From Chloroflexota bacterium (GTDB lineage: Bacteria > Chloroflexota > Anaerolineae > Aggregatilineales > Phototrophicaceae), in the NCBI GenBank assembly GCA_023430545.1, contig JAEZAF010000128.1, positions 1-64,000 of the forward strand: DNA of 64,000 nt, given 5' to 3'. Below are positions 53,711 through 62,636 of the stretch, piece after piece. The translations under genes were made by a program, and so were the position numbers. Position 1 is the stretch's first letter, and every line of letters begins with the position of its first letter. The notes below the pieces were generated by a model. It was not told where the DNA came from and did no database searches. It saw only the letters and a program-made list of their open reading frames with translations.

Positions 53711-54730
53711 ATGAGCATTACATTTGCGCTCCCAAGTAAGGGTGCGATTGCCGAACCGACGCTCAGTTTCCTTAAGGAATGCGGTCTGCGTGTCGAAAAA
53801 CCAAACGACCGACAGTACACAGGGAATATGCCGCTTCTGCCTGAAATCAGTGTCCTGTTCCAGCGTGTGAAGGATGTGTTCTACAAAGTCGCCGATGGCA
53901 CAGCTCAGATCGGCATCACCGGCTATGACGTGGTGCAGGAATACTACAACGAAAATGTGATTGTCGTTCACAATGGATTAGGTTATGGACACTGTCAGCT
54001 TACCGTAGCAGTGCCTGAGACATGGGTGGATGTCAACAGTATGGCGGATTTGCTGGATGTCGCTGCGGATTTCCGCGAATACCAGCAGCGCAATATCCGG
54101 GTGGCAACCACCTATACCGCGCTGACACGCCAATATCTGCACCAGCAGGGTATACACCACTTTACACTGGTAAAGGCAGAAGGTGCGATTGAAGCAGCTC
54201 CTACCATAGGCTACGCTGACATTGTCGTTGATCTGACACAGACTGGGACTACACTGCGCGAAAATCACCTCAAGATGCTGGCCGATGGTGTTATTGTGGA
54301 ATCACAGGCCTGTCTGATTGCCAATCGCAAGGCACTGAAATCGAATCCGGAGATAATGGGGACGCTACGGGTACTGCTGGAATACATCGACGCGGCACTG
54401 AACGGCAAGCGCTATCAGCAGATGTCAGTTAACATCCTCGGCACTGATGCCGAGAGCATCGCGCATAAGGTCGCAGCGCACCCGGCCACACGGGGCTTAC
54501 AGGGACCGACGATTGCCCCGATCTACAGCGCGAACGGGCACGATGCCCAGCACCATGGTGCACAGTGGTATACAGTAACGATCATCGTCCAGACCAAAGA
54601 CCTGCTACATGCTGTGGAGTACCTTAGGTCGATTGGCGCATCGCAGATGTCAACAATCCCACTGCGATACGCCTTTCTGGATAACGCACCTACCTTTACC
54701 CGTCTGGTCAAGCAGCTTGAGACGATGTAA
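53711..54730 (+). CDS. hisG: ATP phosphoribosyltransferase, long form (HisG)
   Basis: 339 residues. Start: MSITFALPSKGAIAEPTLSFL. Catalytic domain motifs: RVKDVFYKVADGTAQIGITGYDVV, EGAIEAAPTIGYADIVVDLTQTGTTLRENHLKML (PRPP loop). A C-terminal HisG_C/ACT-like regulatory domain of about 80 residues follows (TIAPIYSANG, VTIIVQTKDLLHAVEYLRSIGA). It catalyses the first step of histidine biosynthesis and is inhibited by histidine. Convergent with the APH-type gene, seven bases away. Confidence 0.92.
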   Translation: MSITFALPSKGAIAEPTLSFLKECGLRVEKPNDRQYTGNMPLLPEISVLFQRVKDVFYKVADGTAQIGITGYDVVQEYYNENVIVVHNGLGYGHCQLTVAVPETWVDVNSMADLLDVAADFREYQQRNIRVATTYTALTRQYLHQQGIHHFTLVKAEGAIEAAPTIGYADIVVDLTQTGTTLRENHLKMLADGVIVESQACLIANRKALKSNPEIMGTLRVLLEYIDAALNGKRYQQMSVNILGTDAESIAHKVAAHPATRGLQGPTIAPIYSANGHDAQHHGAQWYTVTIIVQTKDLLHAVEYLRSIGASQMSTIPLRYAFLDNAPTFTRLVKQLETM

Positions 54731-54737
54731 AAACCAG

Positions 54738-56003
54738 TTATACCAACCGCATTTCGATCTGATCCAGTATCTGGTCGATGGGGCTGCGGCGTTTGTGGCT
54801 TTCCGCACCCATTTGAACCGCCATCGTCAGCCCCAGTAAGCTGATGGATGGCGGAAATCGCTTCAGATCAAGCGTGAGGAATGGACAGCAGAACAGCCCC
54901 AGTTTCAGCATCTGACGCCAGTCCGAAGGCAGAATTCCATCATGCTGCATCCGCCGCAGGATCGGCAGCAGGGTGCGGTGAACCTTGCTGTCCACAAACA
55001 TCTGCCGGATCTCGTTCAGATCATAATTGTGCTCTATCGACCACACATCTCCATGTCGATGTAATGAAATCTGTAATTTTTCCGTTTCCTCTTCGGGGAA
55101 ATACATCCACATTGCAAAGACGTTATGGAACAGTGGTTTGACCAGATCGAGCAGGGGATGATGGCGGCCCGCAAACGCGGGGTCAAAGTAAGTCAGCACT
55201 GCCTGTTCCTGATCGAAGAATACGTTGCCGTTGTGTGCATCTCCATGTCCCGTAATGGCATACAACGGGAGTTCCTTCGGGTCAAGTACCCGAATTGCCT
55301 GTTCGATCAGTCTATCTAGCGTATCATCATACTCGCTGCCGTTGATGATCCAGCGCTTCTGCCTGACTTCTGACAGTGGAAAGATACCATGTGGAAGCGT
55401 GATAGAAGTCTCTGCACCGTAGAAACGATCCAGACGTCCACCGGTCAGGCGATGATAGAAAAGCTGGTGGACAGGTGCAGTGATGATCACCCGGCGGTCT
55501 TCTTGACTCAACGTTTGCTCGAATAATGTGTATAGCTGCTCATCGGACCGGTTCTGCGCTAGTGTCAGGCGTTCGAAGAGATGGGGATCGAAACCATCGG
55601 TTTCCAGTTGGCGCGCCGTGTCGAATACCGACGGGTGTCGGACGATGTCATAGATCAGGATCTGCTGCTCGGCCTGCTCAGATGTAAAAAGCGGCTGAAT
55701 TACAGGATAACCAGCCTTTGCCAGCATCGCAGCGTTATAATACTCCTGAATCACACCATCCTGCTCGACATGTGTCTTGAAGAATAACTGCTGTCCGTTA
55801 GCGAGAGACAGAAAGCCGTTGAACGAGTTGAGAGAGATGGCCTGTGGTCGCAGCGTGACAGCGGTAATCTCGAGATGCGGGAAGACTTCACGGATAAATT
55901 GGGCCGCAAGCTTCTCGGCCTGCGGCTTATCGGTGAACTGCATCTGCTGAATGCGTTCAAGAAGCGAACCATTCTGATTGGGAAGTGCGAAATCAGCCGT
56001 CAC
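54738..56003 (-). CDS. APH-family phosphotransferase-like protein
   Basis: 421 residues. Kinase-like fold of the aminoglycoside/choline phosphotransferase group: HGDAHNGNVFF (Brenner catalytic loop Asp) and LTYFDPAFAG (metal Asp, usually DxD/DPE). A Lys of the N-lobe (FFKTH) is also present. N-terminal 30 residues extend the fold. Substrate not evident; no antibiotic-resistance context. It lies three bases after hisD on the same strand. Confidence 0.75.
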   Translation of the reverse strand: MTADFALPNQNGSLLERIQQMQFTDKPQAEKLAAQFIREVFPHLEITAVTLRPQAISLNSFNGFLSLANGQQLFFKTHVEQDGVIQEYYNAAMLAKAGYPVIQPLFTSEQAEQQILIYDIVRHPSVFDTARQLETDGFDPHLFERLTLAQNRSDEQLYTLFEQTLSQEDRRVIITAPVHQLFYHRLTGGRLDRFYGAETSITLPHGIFPLSEVRQKRWIINGSEYDDTLDRLIEQAIRVLDPKELPLYAITGHGDAHNGNVFFDQEQAVLTYFDPAFAGRHHPLLDLVKPLFHNVFAMWMYFPEEETEKLQISLHRHGDVWSIEHNYDLNEIRQMFVDSKVHRTLLPILRRMQHDGILPSDWRQMLKLGLFCCPFLTLDLKRFPPSISLLGLTMAVQMGAESHKRRSPIDQILDQIEMRLV

Positions 56004-56006
56004 CGG

Positions 56007-57320
56007 TTACTCAAGTCCCAGAATTTCGTTTCTCTTACGAACGGCCATCGCATGCGCAGGGAAGCCTTCGTAATCCGCCAGCGTTGCCGTAATATGATTT
56101 AAGCGCTGATACCCCTCACGTGAGAGATAACCCACACCGCTGCGCTTCAGGAAATCCCATACACTGACTGACGAAAAGGTACGTGCAAATCCACCTGTTG
56201 GCAGGATGGCATTCAACCCCAGACAGTAATTAGCGGTGGGGATCGGTGTCATCGAACCAAGCAGAATCTCACCCGCATTCTTGATCTGCTGAAGCGTAAC
56301 AAACGGTTCGGCCGTTAACACCTCAAGGTGTTCGGGCGCATAGTCGTTCACGAACTGGACCGACTGCTCAAGGCTTTCAGTCAGGATGATTCCACCGTAA
56401 TTGGAGAGTACATTATTGATAAACTGCTGCCGCCACTCTGGAAGTTCGGCGATATAACCCGGCAGCACAGCCTGTACCTGTTCGGCAACTTCCCGACTGT
56501 GTGTGACTAGCAGTGCCGCCGAATCCGGCCCGTGCTCCGCCTCTACCAGCAGATCAAGCGCGGCCAGACGGGGGTCAACGGTTTCATCCGTCAGGATGAT
56601 CGACTCACTGGGGCCAGCGGGAAGCCCGACATCCAGTGTGCCGTAGAGCAGTCGCTTTGCTGCGGATACATAGCTGCTTCCTGGCCCAACCACCTTATCA
56701 ACTTTCGGGATCGTCGCTGTCCCATAAGCCAGTGCCGCGATCGCCTGCATTCCACCGACGACATAGACTTCAGAGACACCGCAGATCTCAGCAGCGACCA
56801 GTGACGCTGCATCAGCTTTGCCCGATGGAGCAGGGGGTGTAACCACCACAATTCGACCGACTCCTGCAACGACTGCCGGCGTTGCGAGCATCAGCATCAC
56901 GGACGGGAAAGCCCCTTTACCACGTGGAACATAAATCCCGGTCGTCGGGATCGGGCTGACCTTCTCACCAGCCATAATCCCCGGCTGCACTTCGGTGAAC
57001 CACATCGGCTCCGGCATCTGTGCTTCATGAAAGCGCAGGATATTACGGTGTGCCTCTTTAATTGCCTCAATTACTTCCGGCTCGAGCGATGAGCGTGCTT
57101 GCTCAAAATCAGCCGGTGTCGCTTTCAGCATCTCTGCTGAGAATTCAGCACTGTCGAATTTTCTGGCGTATTCGACAACCGCTTCATCTCCGTGACTGCG
57201 GACATTGTCGATCACTTCCTGCGCAAGAGGCAGTAATTCGCGGATGTCTTTTTCTGCCCGCCGCATGATACGGCTGCGGTCAGCATTCGATAACTTGCCA
57301 AGTTCAAGGAATTGGATCAT
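56007..57320 (-). CDS. hisD: Histidinol dehydrogenase
   Basis: 437 residues, typical length. Signatures: GIYVPRGKGAFPSVMLMLATPA, VYVVGGMQAIAALAYGT, DVGLPAGPSESIILTD, LLVEAEHGPDSAALLVT (zinc and catalytic residues) and YAPEHLEVLT. It oxidises histidinol to histidine in two NAD-dependent steps. It is apart from hisZG on the other strand but 57 bases after the sulfoquinovose synthase gene, part of a mixed amino-acid and lipid operon. Confidence 0.95.
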   Translation of the reverse strand: MIQFLELGKLSNADRSRIMRRAEKDIRELLPLAQEVIDNVRSHGDEAVVEYARKFDSAEFSAEMLKATPADFEQARSSLEPEVIEAIKEAHRNILRFHEAQMPEPMWFTEVQPGIMAGEKVSPIPTTGIYVPRGKGAFPSVMLMLATPAVVAGVGRIVVVTPPAPSGKADAASLVAAEICGVSEVYVVGGMQAIAALAYGTATIPKVDKVVGPGSSYVSAAKRLLYGTLDVGLPAGPSESIILTDETVDPRLAALDLLVEAEHGPDSAALLVTHSREVAEQVQAVLPGYIAELPEWRQQFINNVLSNYGGIILTESLEQSVQFVNDYAPEHLEVLTAEPFVTLQQIKNAGEILLGSMTPIPTANYCLGLNAILPTGGFARTFSSVSVWDFLKRSGVGYLSREGYQRLNHITATLADYEGFPAHAMAVRKRNEILGLE

Positions 57321-57377
57321 CTAACACGGGTCTCCAGTGATGTAAATTGTGTGAATAAAGTGTGACTGCTGCCGTTA

Positions 57378-58589
57378 CTAGTCAGAGACAGATGCCGATG
57401 CAACCGTTTCGAAGACCTGAGCGCGTTTCCGGGTGCCATCCCAGTGAATATCAGGGACCAATGTATCGGTTTTATGCAGAATATGGTCACGGTGCGGCAG
57501 CAGATCTTCCAGCATGGCACGGATCTCGCCGATAATATCATGCGTCGGCTGATAACCAAGCTCAACCAGTTTCTGTCGCTCTGGCTGATAGTGATGCCGT
57601 GGCACTTCGTTACGTGGGTTCTCGATATGCTGAATGCTGACATCCAGCCCCAGCGTCTTCGCAGCAGATTGAACCAACCGCGCCAGTTCGACGATGCTGT
57701 AGGTATTTTCAAACTGGTTGAAAACACGATATTCACCCGCTTCAGGTGGATTTTCAGAAGCCAGTGTCAGACACTGCATGGCGTCCTGCAATGGGATGAA
57801 ACCCCGGCGCTGTAAGCCCTCACCGTAAACGGTCAGAGGATGACCGATGACCGCCTGACAGCAGAACCGGTTGATTACAGTGCCGAAGCACTGGTCATAG
57901 TCCAGACGGGTACGCATCTCGGGCCTATCACACATCCCCGGAAAGCGCGTCCCAAAGACCACACCCTGCATGATGTCGGTTGAACGCAGGCCCCAGATTT
58001 TGCAGGCATACATGGTGTTATTGGAGTCGTGCACCTTACTCCAGTGATAGAAGCTTCCTGCCTGTCGCGGAAAGGGGAGGCGGTCGGTGCGTCCGCGATA
58101 CTCTACTTCAAAGAAACCCTCAGGGATATCGAGATCAGGCGTGCCATATTCGCCCATAGTTCCCAATTTGACCAGATGGGCGTCGGGACACGTTTCCTTC
58201 ATTGCCCACAACAGATTGAGATTCCCAAGTACGTTGTTCTGCTGAGTAAAGAAAGCGTGCGCCTGGTCAATCATGGAATAGGGCGCAGAGGGCATTTCGC
58301 CCAGATGGATGATCACGTCAGGCTGTGCCTGTCGCAAACAGTCCTGAATGAAATCATACTCGAGCAGATTGCCCTCGTAGAACTCGATCTGACGGCCATA
58401 GGCGGCCTGAAATGCAGACAGGCGTTCCTGAATTGACGCAATCGGCAGCGCGCTCTGACCATCAACCTCTTCAACCCATTCACGCCGGAGCAGAGCGTCT
58501 GCCCCGGTAACCCTGTAGCCTTTGATCGTCAGATACTGAGCCAGTGTCCAACCCAGGTAACCATCAATCCCGGCGATAAATATGTTCAT
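57378..58589 (-). CDS. sqdB: UDP-sulfoquinovose synthase (SQD1/SqdB type)
   Basis: 403 residues from ATG 58589 (an ATG five codons earlier at 58604 is possible). Short-chain dehydrogenase fold with MNIFIAGIDGYLGWTLAQYL, KLGTMGEYGTPD and FPRQAGSFYHWSKVHDSNN (Tyr...Lys), which are specific signatures of the family. It adds sulfite to UDP-glucose to give UDP-sulfoquinovose, the head-group donor for sulfolipid SQDG. The glycosyltransferase SqdX is not in the window. The family is known in phototrophs, including Chloroflexota, as a substitute for phospholipid. Confidence 0.9.
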   Translation of the reverse strand: MNIFIAGIDGYLGWTLAQYLTIKGYRVTGADALLRREWVEEVDGQSALPIASIQERLSAFQAAYGRQIEFYEGNLLEYDFIQDCLRQAQPDVIIHLGEMPSAPYSMIDQAHAFFTQQNNVLGNLNLLWAMKETCPDAHLVKLGTMGEYGTPDLDIPEGFFEVEYRGRTDRLPFPRQAGSFYHWSKVHDSNNTMYACKIWGLRSTDIMQGVVFGTRFPGMCDRPEMRTRLDYDQCFGTVINRFCCQAVIGHPLTVYGEGLQRRGFIPLQDAMQCLTLASENPPEAGEYRVFNQFENTYSIVELARLVQSAAKTLGLDVSIQHIENPRNEVPRHHYQPERQKLVELGYQPTHDIIGEIRAMLEDLLPHRDHILHKTDTLVPDIHWDGTRKRAQVFETVASASVSD

Positions 58590-58611
58590 AACACCATCAG
58601 ACATGATGTGA

Positions 58612-59697
58612 TCAGAGCACAGGTGCTTTTGAGGTATCCGGGATCGCTGCCTTGAGATAACCTGTAAGTGCCAGTAGCTCCGCATTGAGAATGCTGCCAC
58701 CTGCAGCACCACGGATGGTGTTATGCGAAAGCGCAGCGAATTTATAGCCGAGGATCGGGCAGGGGCGCAGCCGTCCGATCGACGTCGACATACCCTTGCC
58801 TGCGTTACGGTCACGTCGGATCTGCGGACGATCGATCTGCGACAGATAAATCAGCGGCTGTTCCGGCGCAGAAGGCAGGGTCGGCACCGGGTCTGGGCCT
58901 CTGAACTGATGCCATGCCTGAATAATTTCCTCGATGGAAGGGGCAGCTTCCAACTCAATCGAGACATTAATCAGATGTCCATCGACCACCGGCACACGTG
59001 TGCAGGCTGCGCTAACCATAGACGACAGCCAATCAATACTGGAGCTATTGAACTGACCCAACATGCGCAGCGTTTCTGTTTCCAGTTTATCTTCATCACC
59101 ACTGACATACGGGATGACATTATCAAGAATGTCCAGCGCTGCGACACCGGGATAACCTGCGCCGCTGGTCGCCTGTTCGCTGACGACCATGATTTTACGA
59201 ATTCCATACTGCCGTAACGGGGCCAGTGCCATTACCAGCGGCATCGCCGTGCAGTTTGAATTAGCAATCAGTGCACCAGTTGTCCAGCCGCGCTGTCGAC
59301 GCTGCACATCAATCAGGGCGATATGGTCAGCATTCGCTTCCGGCAGCAGAAGTGGCACATCTTCAACCATGCGGTTGGTAGATGCATTGGTGCAGACGAC
59401 ATGACCAGCAGCAGCCAGTTCGACCTCACGGGTTTCGGCGGCTTCCTTGGGCAGAGCAGAAAATACCAAGGGTGACGCAAGTGGGTCGTTCAGGCCCTTC
59501 ACCGTCAGATTAACGACTGATTCCGGCGCTGTGCCATCCAGCACCCAGTGCGCCGCTTCGCCGTAAGTTTTGCCTGCGCTGCGATCTGAACCCACGACTT
59601 CCGCCACGTAAAACCACGGGTGATTTTCCAGAAGCTGAATAAAACGCTGCCCAACAGCACCTGTTGCGCCTAATATCGCAGCCGGAATCTTCTGCAT
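58612..59697 (-). CDS. asd: Aspartate-semialdehyde dehydrogenase, archaeal/fungal type
   Basis: 361 residues, GxxGxVGQRF nucleotide motif (AILGATGAVGQRFIQLL) and active-site Cys in IANSNCTAMPL. The segment MSTSIGRLRPCP and the length are those of the archaeal/fungal subgroup. It makes aspartate semialdehyde, precursor of lysine, threonine and methionine. Between pheA and the sulfoquinovose synthase gene on the same strand. Confidence 0.92.
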   Translation of the reverse strand: MQKIPAAILGATGAVGQRFIQLLENHPWFYVAEVVGSDRSAGKTYGEAAHWVLDGTAPESVVNLTVKGLNDPLASPLVFSALPKEAAETREVELAAAGHVVCTNASTNRMVEDVPLLLPEANADHIALIDVQRRQRGWTTGALIANSNCTAMPLVMALAPLRQYGIRKIMVVSEQATSGAGYPGVAALDILDNVIPYVSGDEDKLETETLRMLGQFNSSSIDWLSSMVSAACTRVPVVDGHLINVSIELEAAPSIEEIIQAWHQFRGPDPVPTLPSAPEQPLIYLSQIDRPQIRRDRNAGKGMSTSIGRLRPCPILGYKFAALSHNTIRGAAGGSILNAELLALTGYLKAAIPDTSKAPVL

Positions 59698-59715
59698 GGA
59701 TTTTTCTCCGAAATC

Positions 59716-60585
59716 TTAAATACCAACAGAGGTTGACTTAACAGCCGGGTATGACCCCAGCATTTTAACAAAGGAAGCACGCTGAAGCAGACGAGCCAGC
59801 ACCGCTTGGCAGCTTGGATCCTGCCAGTGCCCCTCAAAGTCAAGATAAAACATGGGCTCCCACGGACGGTTACGGCGCGGCCTTGATTCGATCTTGGTCA
59901 GGTTCAGTCCGCGTTCGGCGAATTCACTGAGGCATTCGTACAGCGCAGCAGGCCGGTTACGGGTGGCGAAGACAATCGAGGTTTTATTGTATTCCCCGGG
60001 TTCCGGATCGTCATAGCCGAGGATGAAAAAACGGGTGAAGTTGAATGTGACGTCCTCAATCTCACGACTCAGAACATCAAGTTGATACAGCTCCGCGGCC
60101 AGCTCACTGGCAATTGCACCTGTCTCAGGCTCCGGATTCTCCGCGATCATTTTGGCAGATCCAGCCGTGTCATACGAAGGAACCGGTGTGATATTCATCC
60201 GCTTCAGATACCGTTCACACTGTGCCAGTGCCTGCGGATGCGACCGCACGCGCTTCACATCACTGATCTTCATCCCTTTAGGGGCGAGCAGGGCGTGATG
60301 GACATGCAGCAGCACTTCGGCCTGAATACGCAGGTCGGAGTCCATCAGCAGCTCATAGGCCTGATTGACAGCACCAGCTAATGCATTCTCGACCGGAAGA
60401 ATCGCGTACTGCACCGCCTGCGACTGGATCGCTTCAAATAGCTCGGTTAAGGTAGGGCATGGACAGACATCAACCTTGTCAGCAAAATGCTGACGCAGTG
60501 CCTGTTCAGAATAGGCACCATGAACCCCCTGAAAAGCGACAATGGGCTTCAAATTTTTACCTTTAGCTGGGATTGGGATATCCAC
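59716..60585 (-). CDS. pheA: Prephenate dehydratase with ACT domain
   Basis: 289 residues, GTG start. PDT domain (FQGVHGAYSEQAL, LPVENALAGAVNQAYELL, TRFFIL motif at FNFTRFFILG) followed by an ACT regulatory domain with ESRPRRNRPWEPMFYLDFEGH. It converts prephenate to phenylpyruvate for phenylalanine and is normally inhibited by phenylalanine. First gene of the pheA-asd-sqdB-hisD-APH run, with a promoter candidate at 60613-60641. Confidence 0.93.
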   Translation of the reverse strand: MDIPIPAKGKNLKPIVAFQGVHGAYSEQALRQHFADKVDVCPCPTLTELFEAIQSQAVQYAILPVENALAGAVNQAYELLMDSDLRIQAEVLLHVHHALLAPKGMKISDVKRVRSHPQALAQCERYLKRMNITPVPSYDTAGSAKMIAENPEPETGAIASELAAELYQLDVLSREIEDVTFNFTRFFILGYDDPEPGEYNKTSIVFATRNRPAALYECLSEFAERGLNLTKIESRPRRNRPWEPMFYLDFEGHWQDPSCQAVLARLLQRASFVKMLGSYPAVKSTSVGI

Positions 60586-60612
60586 GTGATGGCTTCGTTC
60601 AATTGGCGCGCC

Positions 60613-60641
60613 ATCGTAACATGTTTGAGGGTGATTTTCAA
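60613..60641 (-). promoter_or_regulatory. Candidate promoter for the pheA operon
   Basis: On the minus strand TTGAAA (60641-60636), a 17-base spacer and TACGAT (60618-60613), about 30 bases before the GTG. Confidence 0.55.
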
Positions 60642-60698
60642 ATCGCAGCGGTCTATATGAATTGTGTAAGATTTAGTTGTATAACATTGTCAGCTAAA

Positions 60699-60727
60699 TT
60701 GATCTCGTACCACGATGCTGATATAAT
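60699..60727 (+). promoter_or_regulatory. Candidate promoter for the ErpA-type gene
   Basis: TTGATC (60699-60704), a 17-base spacer and a consensus TATAAT (60722-60727), about 48 bases upstream of ATG 60775. Confidence 0.65.
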
Positions 60728-60774
60728 GAATTTGCTCACCCAACGAGCACAACGTTTCATAGGAGTCTTTTAAA

Positions 60775-61215
60775 ATGACAGCTCTCGATCACGATGTAAT
60801 CACCCCGTTTACACCGAACATCTCCACTGAAGAAAACCTCTTTAGTGTTACTCCGTTGGCCGCGACCACCATCCGTAACCTGATGGAACAACGCCAGATC
60901 CCGGGCCATGCACTGCGCGTTTTCGTCTCTGGGGGTGGCTGCTCCGGCATGCAGTACGGTATGGCATTTGAAGCTGGGCCGCAGGAACACGATCATGTGA
61001 TCGAAGCCGATGGCGTCCGCCTGATTGTGGACCCGACCAGCGCGATTTATCTGCAAGGGGCGACGATTGATTTTGTCGATAGCCTGATGGGTGGTGGTTT
61101 CCGCATCGACAATCCGAACGCGGTCAGCAGCTGCGGATGTGGTCATTCCTTCAAGGCCAAGGACGGTGAAGGTGCAGAGAGCACTGGCGGGTGCAGTTCC
61201 TGCAGCAGCTATTAA
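60775..61215 (+). CDS. A-type iron-sulfur carrier protein (ErpA/IscA-like)
   Basis: 146 residues with a strong AGGAG site. Conserved cysteines are in VSGGGCSGMQYG and SSCGCGHSF, which bind the transferred Fe-S cluster. A C-terminal tail adds two further cysteines (GGCSSCSSY) not found in the usual ErpA. It likely hands clusters to target enzymes such as the Fe-S nuclease or dehydratases. Monocistronic between promoter and terminator. Confidence 0.9.
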   Translation: MTALDHDVITPFTPNISTEENLFSVTPLAATTIRNLMEQRQIPGHALRVFVSGGGCSGMQYGMAFEAGPQEHDHVIEADGVRLIVDPTSAIYLQGATIDFVDSLMGGGFRIDNPNAVSSCGCGHSFKAKDGEGAESTGGCSSCSSY

Positions 61216-61255
61216 GCATCTGCCAGGCCAGCACCGAAGGCAATCTGTTATTCCA

Positions 61256-61290
61256 GAACAGTCGGAACTTTCTCCGACTGTTCTTTTTTT
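61256..61290 (+). terminator. Strong intrinsic terminator after the ErpA-type gene
   Basis: GAACAGTCGGA (61256-61266) and TCCGACTGTTC (61273-61283) are perfectly complementary, followed by seven T residues. Confidence 0.93.
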
Positions 61291-61299
61291 GGAACGCTG

Positions 61300-62355
61300 C
61301 TAAATGAGATAACCATAACTGCGGGCCAGTTCAATCGCGTCGATCATCCGTCCGTTAGGGACGCGTTTACCATCGGCATCGATAATCCAGATCCCATTAG
61401 GCAAATGCCTTTTTTCATCCACCCAGTCATACATCGAGATGGCGGGTGCCCATGTGAACACCTCAATGCCAGCTCCTTCCAGATTGGCAAGCCGTGTCTC
61501 GGCCAACATCCACCAGAACCACTCGGTCTGCTGCCAGCCTCGCGGAGGTCCCGAAGTTTCCGCCAGCCACAGTGGGATGTCCGGCCAGCGCTTACGCGCA
61601 TTCAGCAGCAAACGGTGAAATGGCGGGATGGTCGTATCGCGGTAATGATTTAACCCGATAACCGTGATCAACTCGCGCCTACCGCCGAGTTCAGGATCGC
61701 GCAGTCCAAGGACGGTGTCAATCACCGCAGCCTGATAATCCTCGTCCATCCACGGGATTTCATGGGCGTGCCATGGCTCTGGCAGGACAAGGATGGCATT
61801 TGAATTGGCTTCCAGAATAGCCTTGGACGCAGCAATAATCATACGACAGATCTGCCGACGGAATTCGACTGGACGCGTCTTCCGCAGAAACGGCCTCCAG
61901 CGTCCCAGACGACCTGCATAATCCACCATCAGGCTTGGCTCGTTGCTGACACAGTAATAGATAAGCGTCGGATAGCGCAGGGCGATCTGCTGTGCGAATT
62001 CTGCGAAGTGTGCAGGTGCATCTTCGCTGAGGATGTCCAGCCAGTCCGGATATCCGTAATGCCAGAGATCCAGATACAGCTTTAGTCCGGCCTTATCTGC
62101 ACTGGCTGCGACACGATCCAGCCATGTCCAGTCAAAGCTGTGTGGGGCAGGGTGTGAGATGTGCCAGCGCGCCGCGTCACGGACACCAACACAGCCGATC
62201 TGTTTCATCAGGATATGATCGTGTTCCAGAAACTCATCGTGCCGGATGAGTTGCACTTCGTCATGTCGAATGACTTTTCCGCCGCGCTTCCGCTGAAAAT
62301 CCGAATTTTCGAGAAACGCCCATAACTCCATTGGTTTAAGTTGGTTGTTATGCAT
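61300..62355 (-). CDS. TIM-barrel glycoside hydrolase (GH5/GH39-like)
   Basis: 351 residues, no signal peptide, so probably cytoplasmic. Acid/base Glu in YYCVSNEPSLM and nucleophile Glu in LWLAETSGPPRGW, with barrel strands LKLYLDLWHYGYPDWL, VIGLNHYRD and EVFTWAPAISM. The pattern fits clan GH-A glycosidases; the exact family and sugar cannot be told. Promoter candidate at 62408-62437. Confidence 0.72.
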   Translation of the reverse strand: MHNNQLKPMELWAFLENSDFQRKRGGKVIRHDEVQLIRHDEFLEHDHILMKQIGCVGVRDAARWHISHPAPHSFDWTWLDRVAASADKAGLKLYLDLWHYGYPDWLDILSEDAPAHFAEFAQQIALRYPTLIYYCVSNEPSLMVDYAGRLGRWRPFLRKTRPVEFRRQICRMIIAASKAILEANSNAILVLPEPWHAHEIPWMDEDYQAAVIDTVLGLRDPELGGRRELITVIGLNHYRDTTIPPFHRLLLNARKRWPDIPLWLAETSGPPRGWQQTEWFWWMLAETRLANLEGAGIEVFTWAPAISMYDWVDEKRHLPNGIWIIDADGKRVPNGRMIDAIELARSYGYLI

Positions 62356-62407
62356 CTTGTAATAATCTTTAGGGGTGAGAATAAGCTATCAGTTGAACAC
62401 GGCACTG

Positions 62408-62437
62408 AGCATACACAAATCATGCCTTGTCCAGCAA
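62408..62437 (-). promoter_or_regulatory. Candidate promoter for the glycoside hydrolase
   Basis: On the minus strand TTGCTG (62437-62432), an 18-base spacer and TATGCT (62413-62408), about 50 bases before ATG 62355. Confidence 0.4.
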
Positions 62438-62463
62438 CTTTACGGTTGTATCTCCTGATGCGA

Positions 62464-62500
62464 GGCAAAATAAAACCAGCTCACAACCTGTGAACTGGTT
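62464..62500 (-). terminator. Terminator of the tRNA-Glu transcript
   Basis: AACCAGCTCAC (62474-62484) and GTGAACTGGTT (62490-62500) pair apart from one wobble, and the minus strand continues TTTTATTTTGCC. It begins eight bases after the tRNA 3' end. Confidence 0.8.
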
Positions 62501-62507
62501 TCACTAG

Positions 62508-62580
62508 TGCCCCATAGGGAATTCGAATCCCTGTTTTGGCCTTGAGAGGGCCACGTCCTAGGCCTCTAGACGAATGGGGC
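62508..62580 (-). tRNA. tRNA-Glu, anticodon CUC
   Basis: 73 bases fold as a cloverleaf on the minus strand. The acceptor stem is GCCCCAT with ATGGGGC, the anticodon stem is TGGCC with GGCCA around loop CTCTCAA (anticodon CTC), and the T-arm is AGGGATTCGAATTCCCT. The discriminator is A and CCA is not encoded. It reads GAG codons. Confidence 0.95.
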
Positions 62581-62636
62581 TTATAGCCAATACTATAGCG
62601 ATAAATCCGCAGTCGGTCAACGGTGAATTGACTGCA

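Noticed and set aside
54738..56003. Aminoglycoside resistance gene
   Set aside because: The fold is APH-like, but the gene sits in a biosynthetic operon with no mobile context and weak substrate-site similarity.
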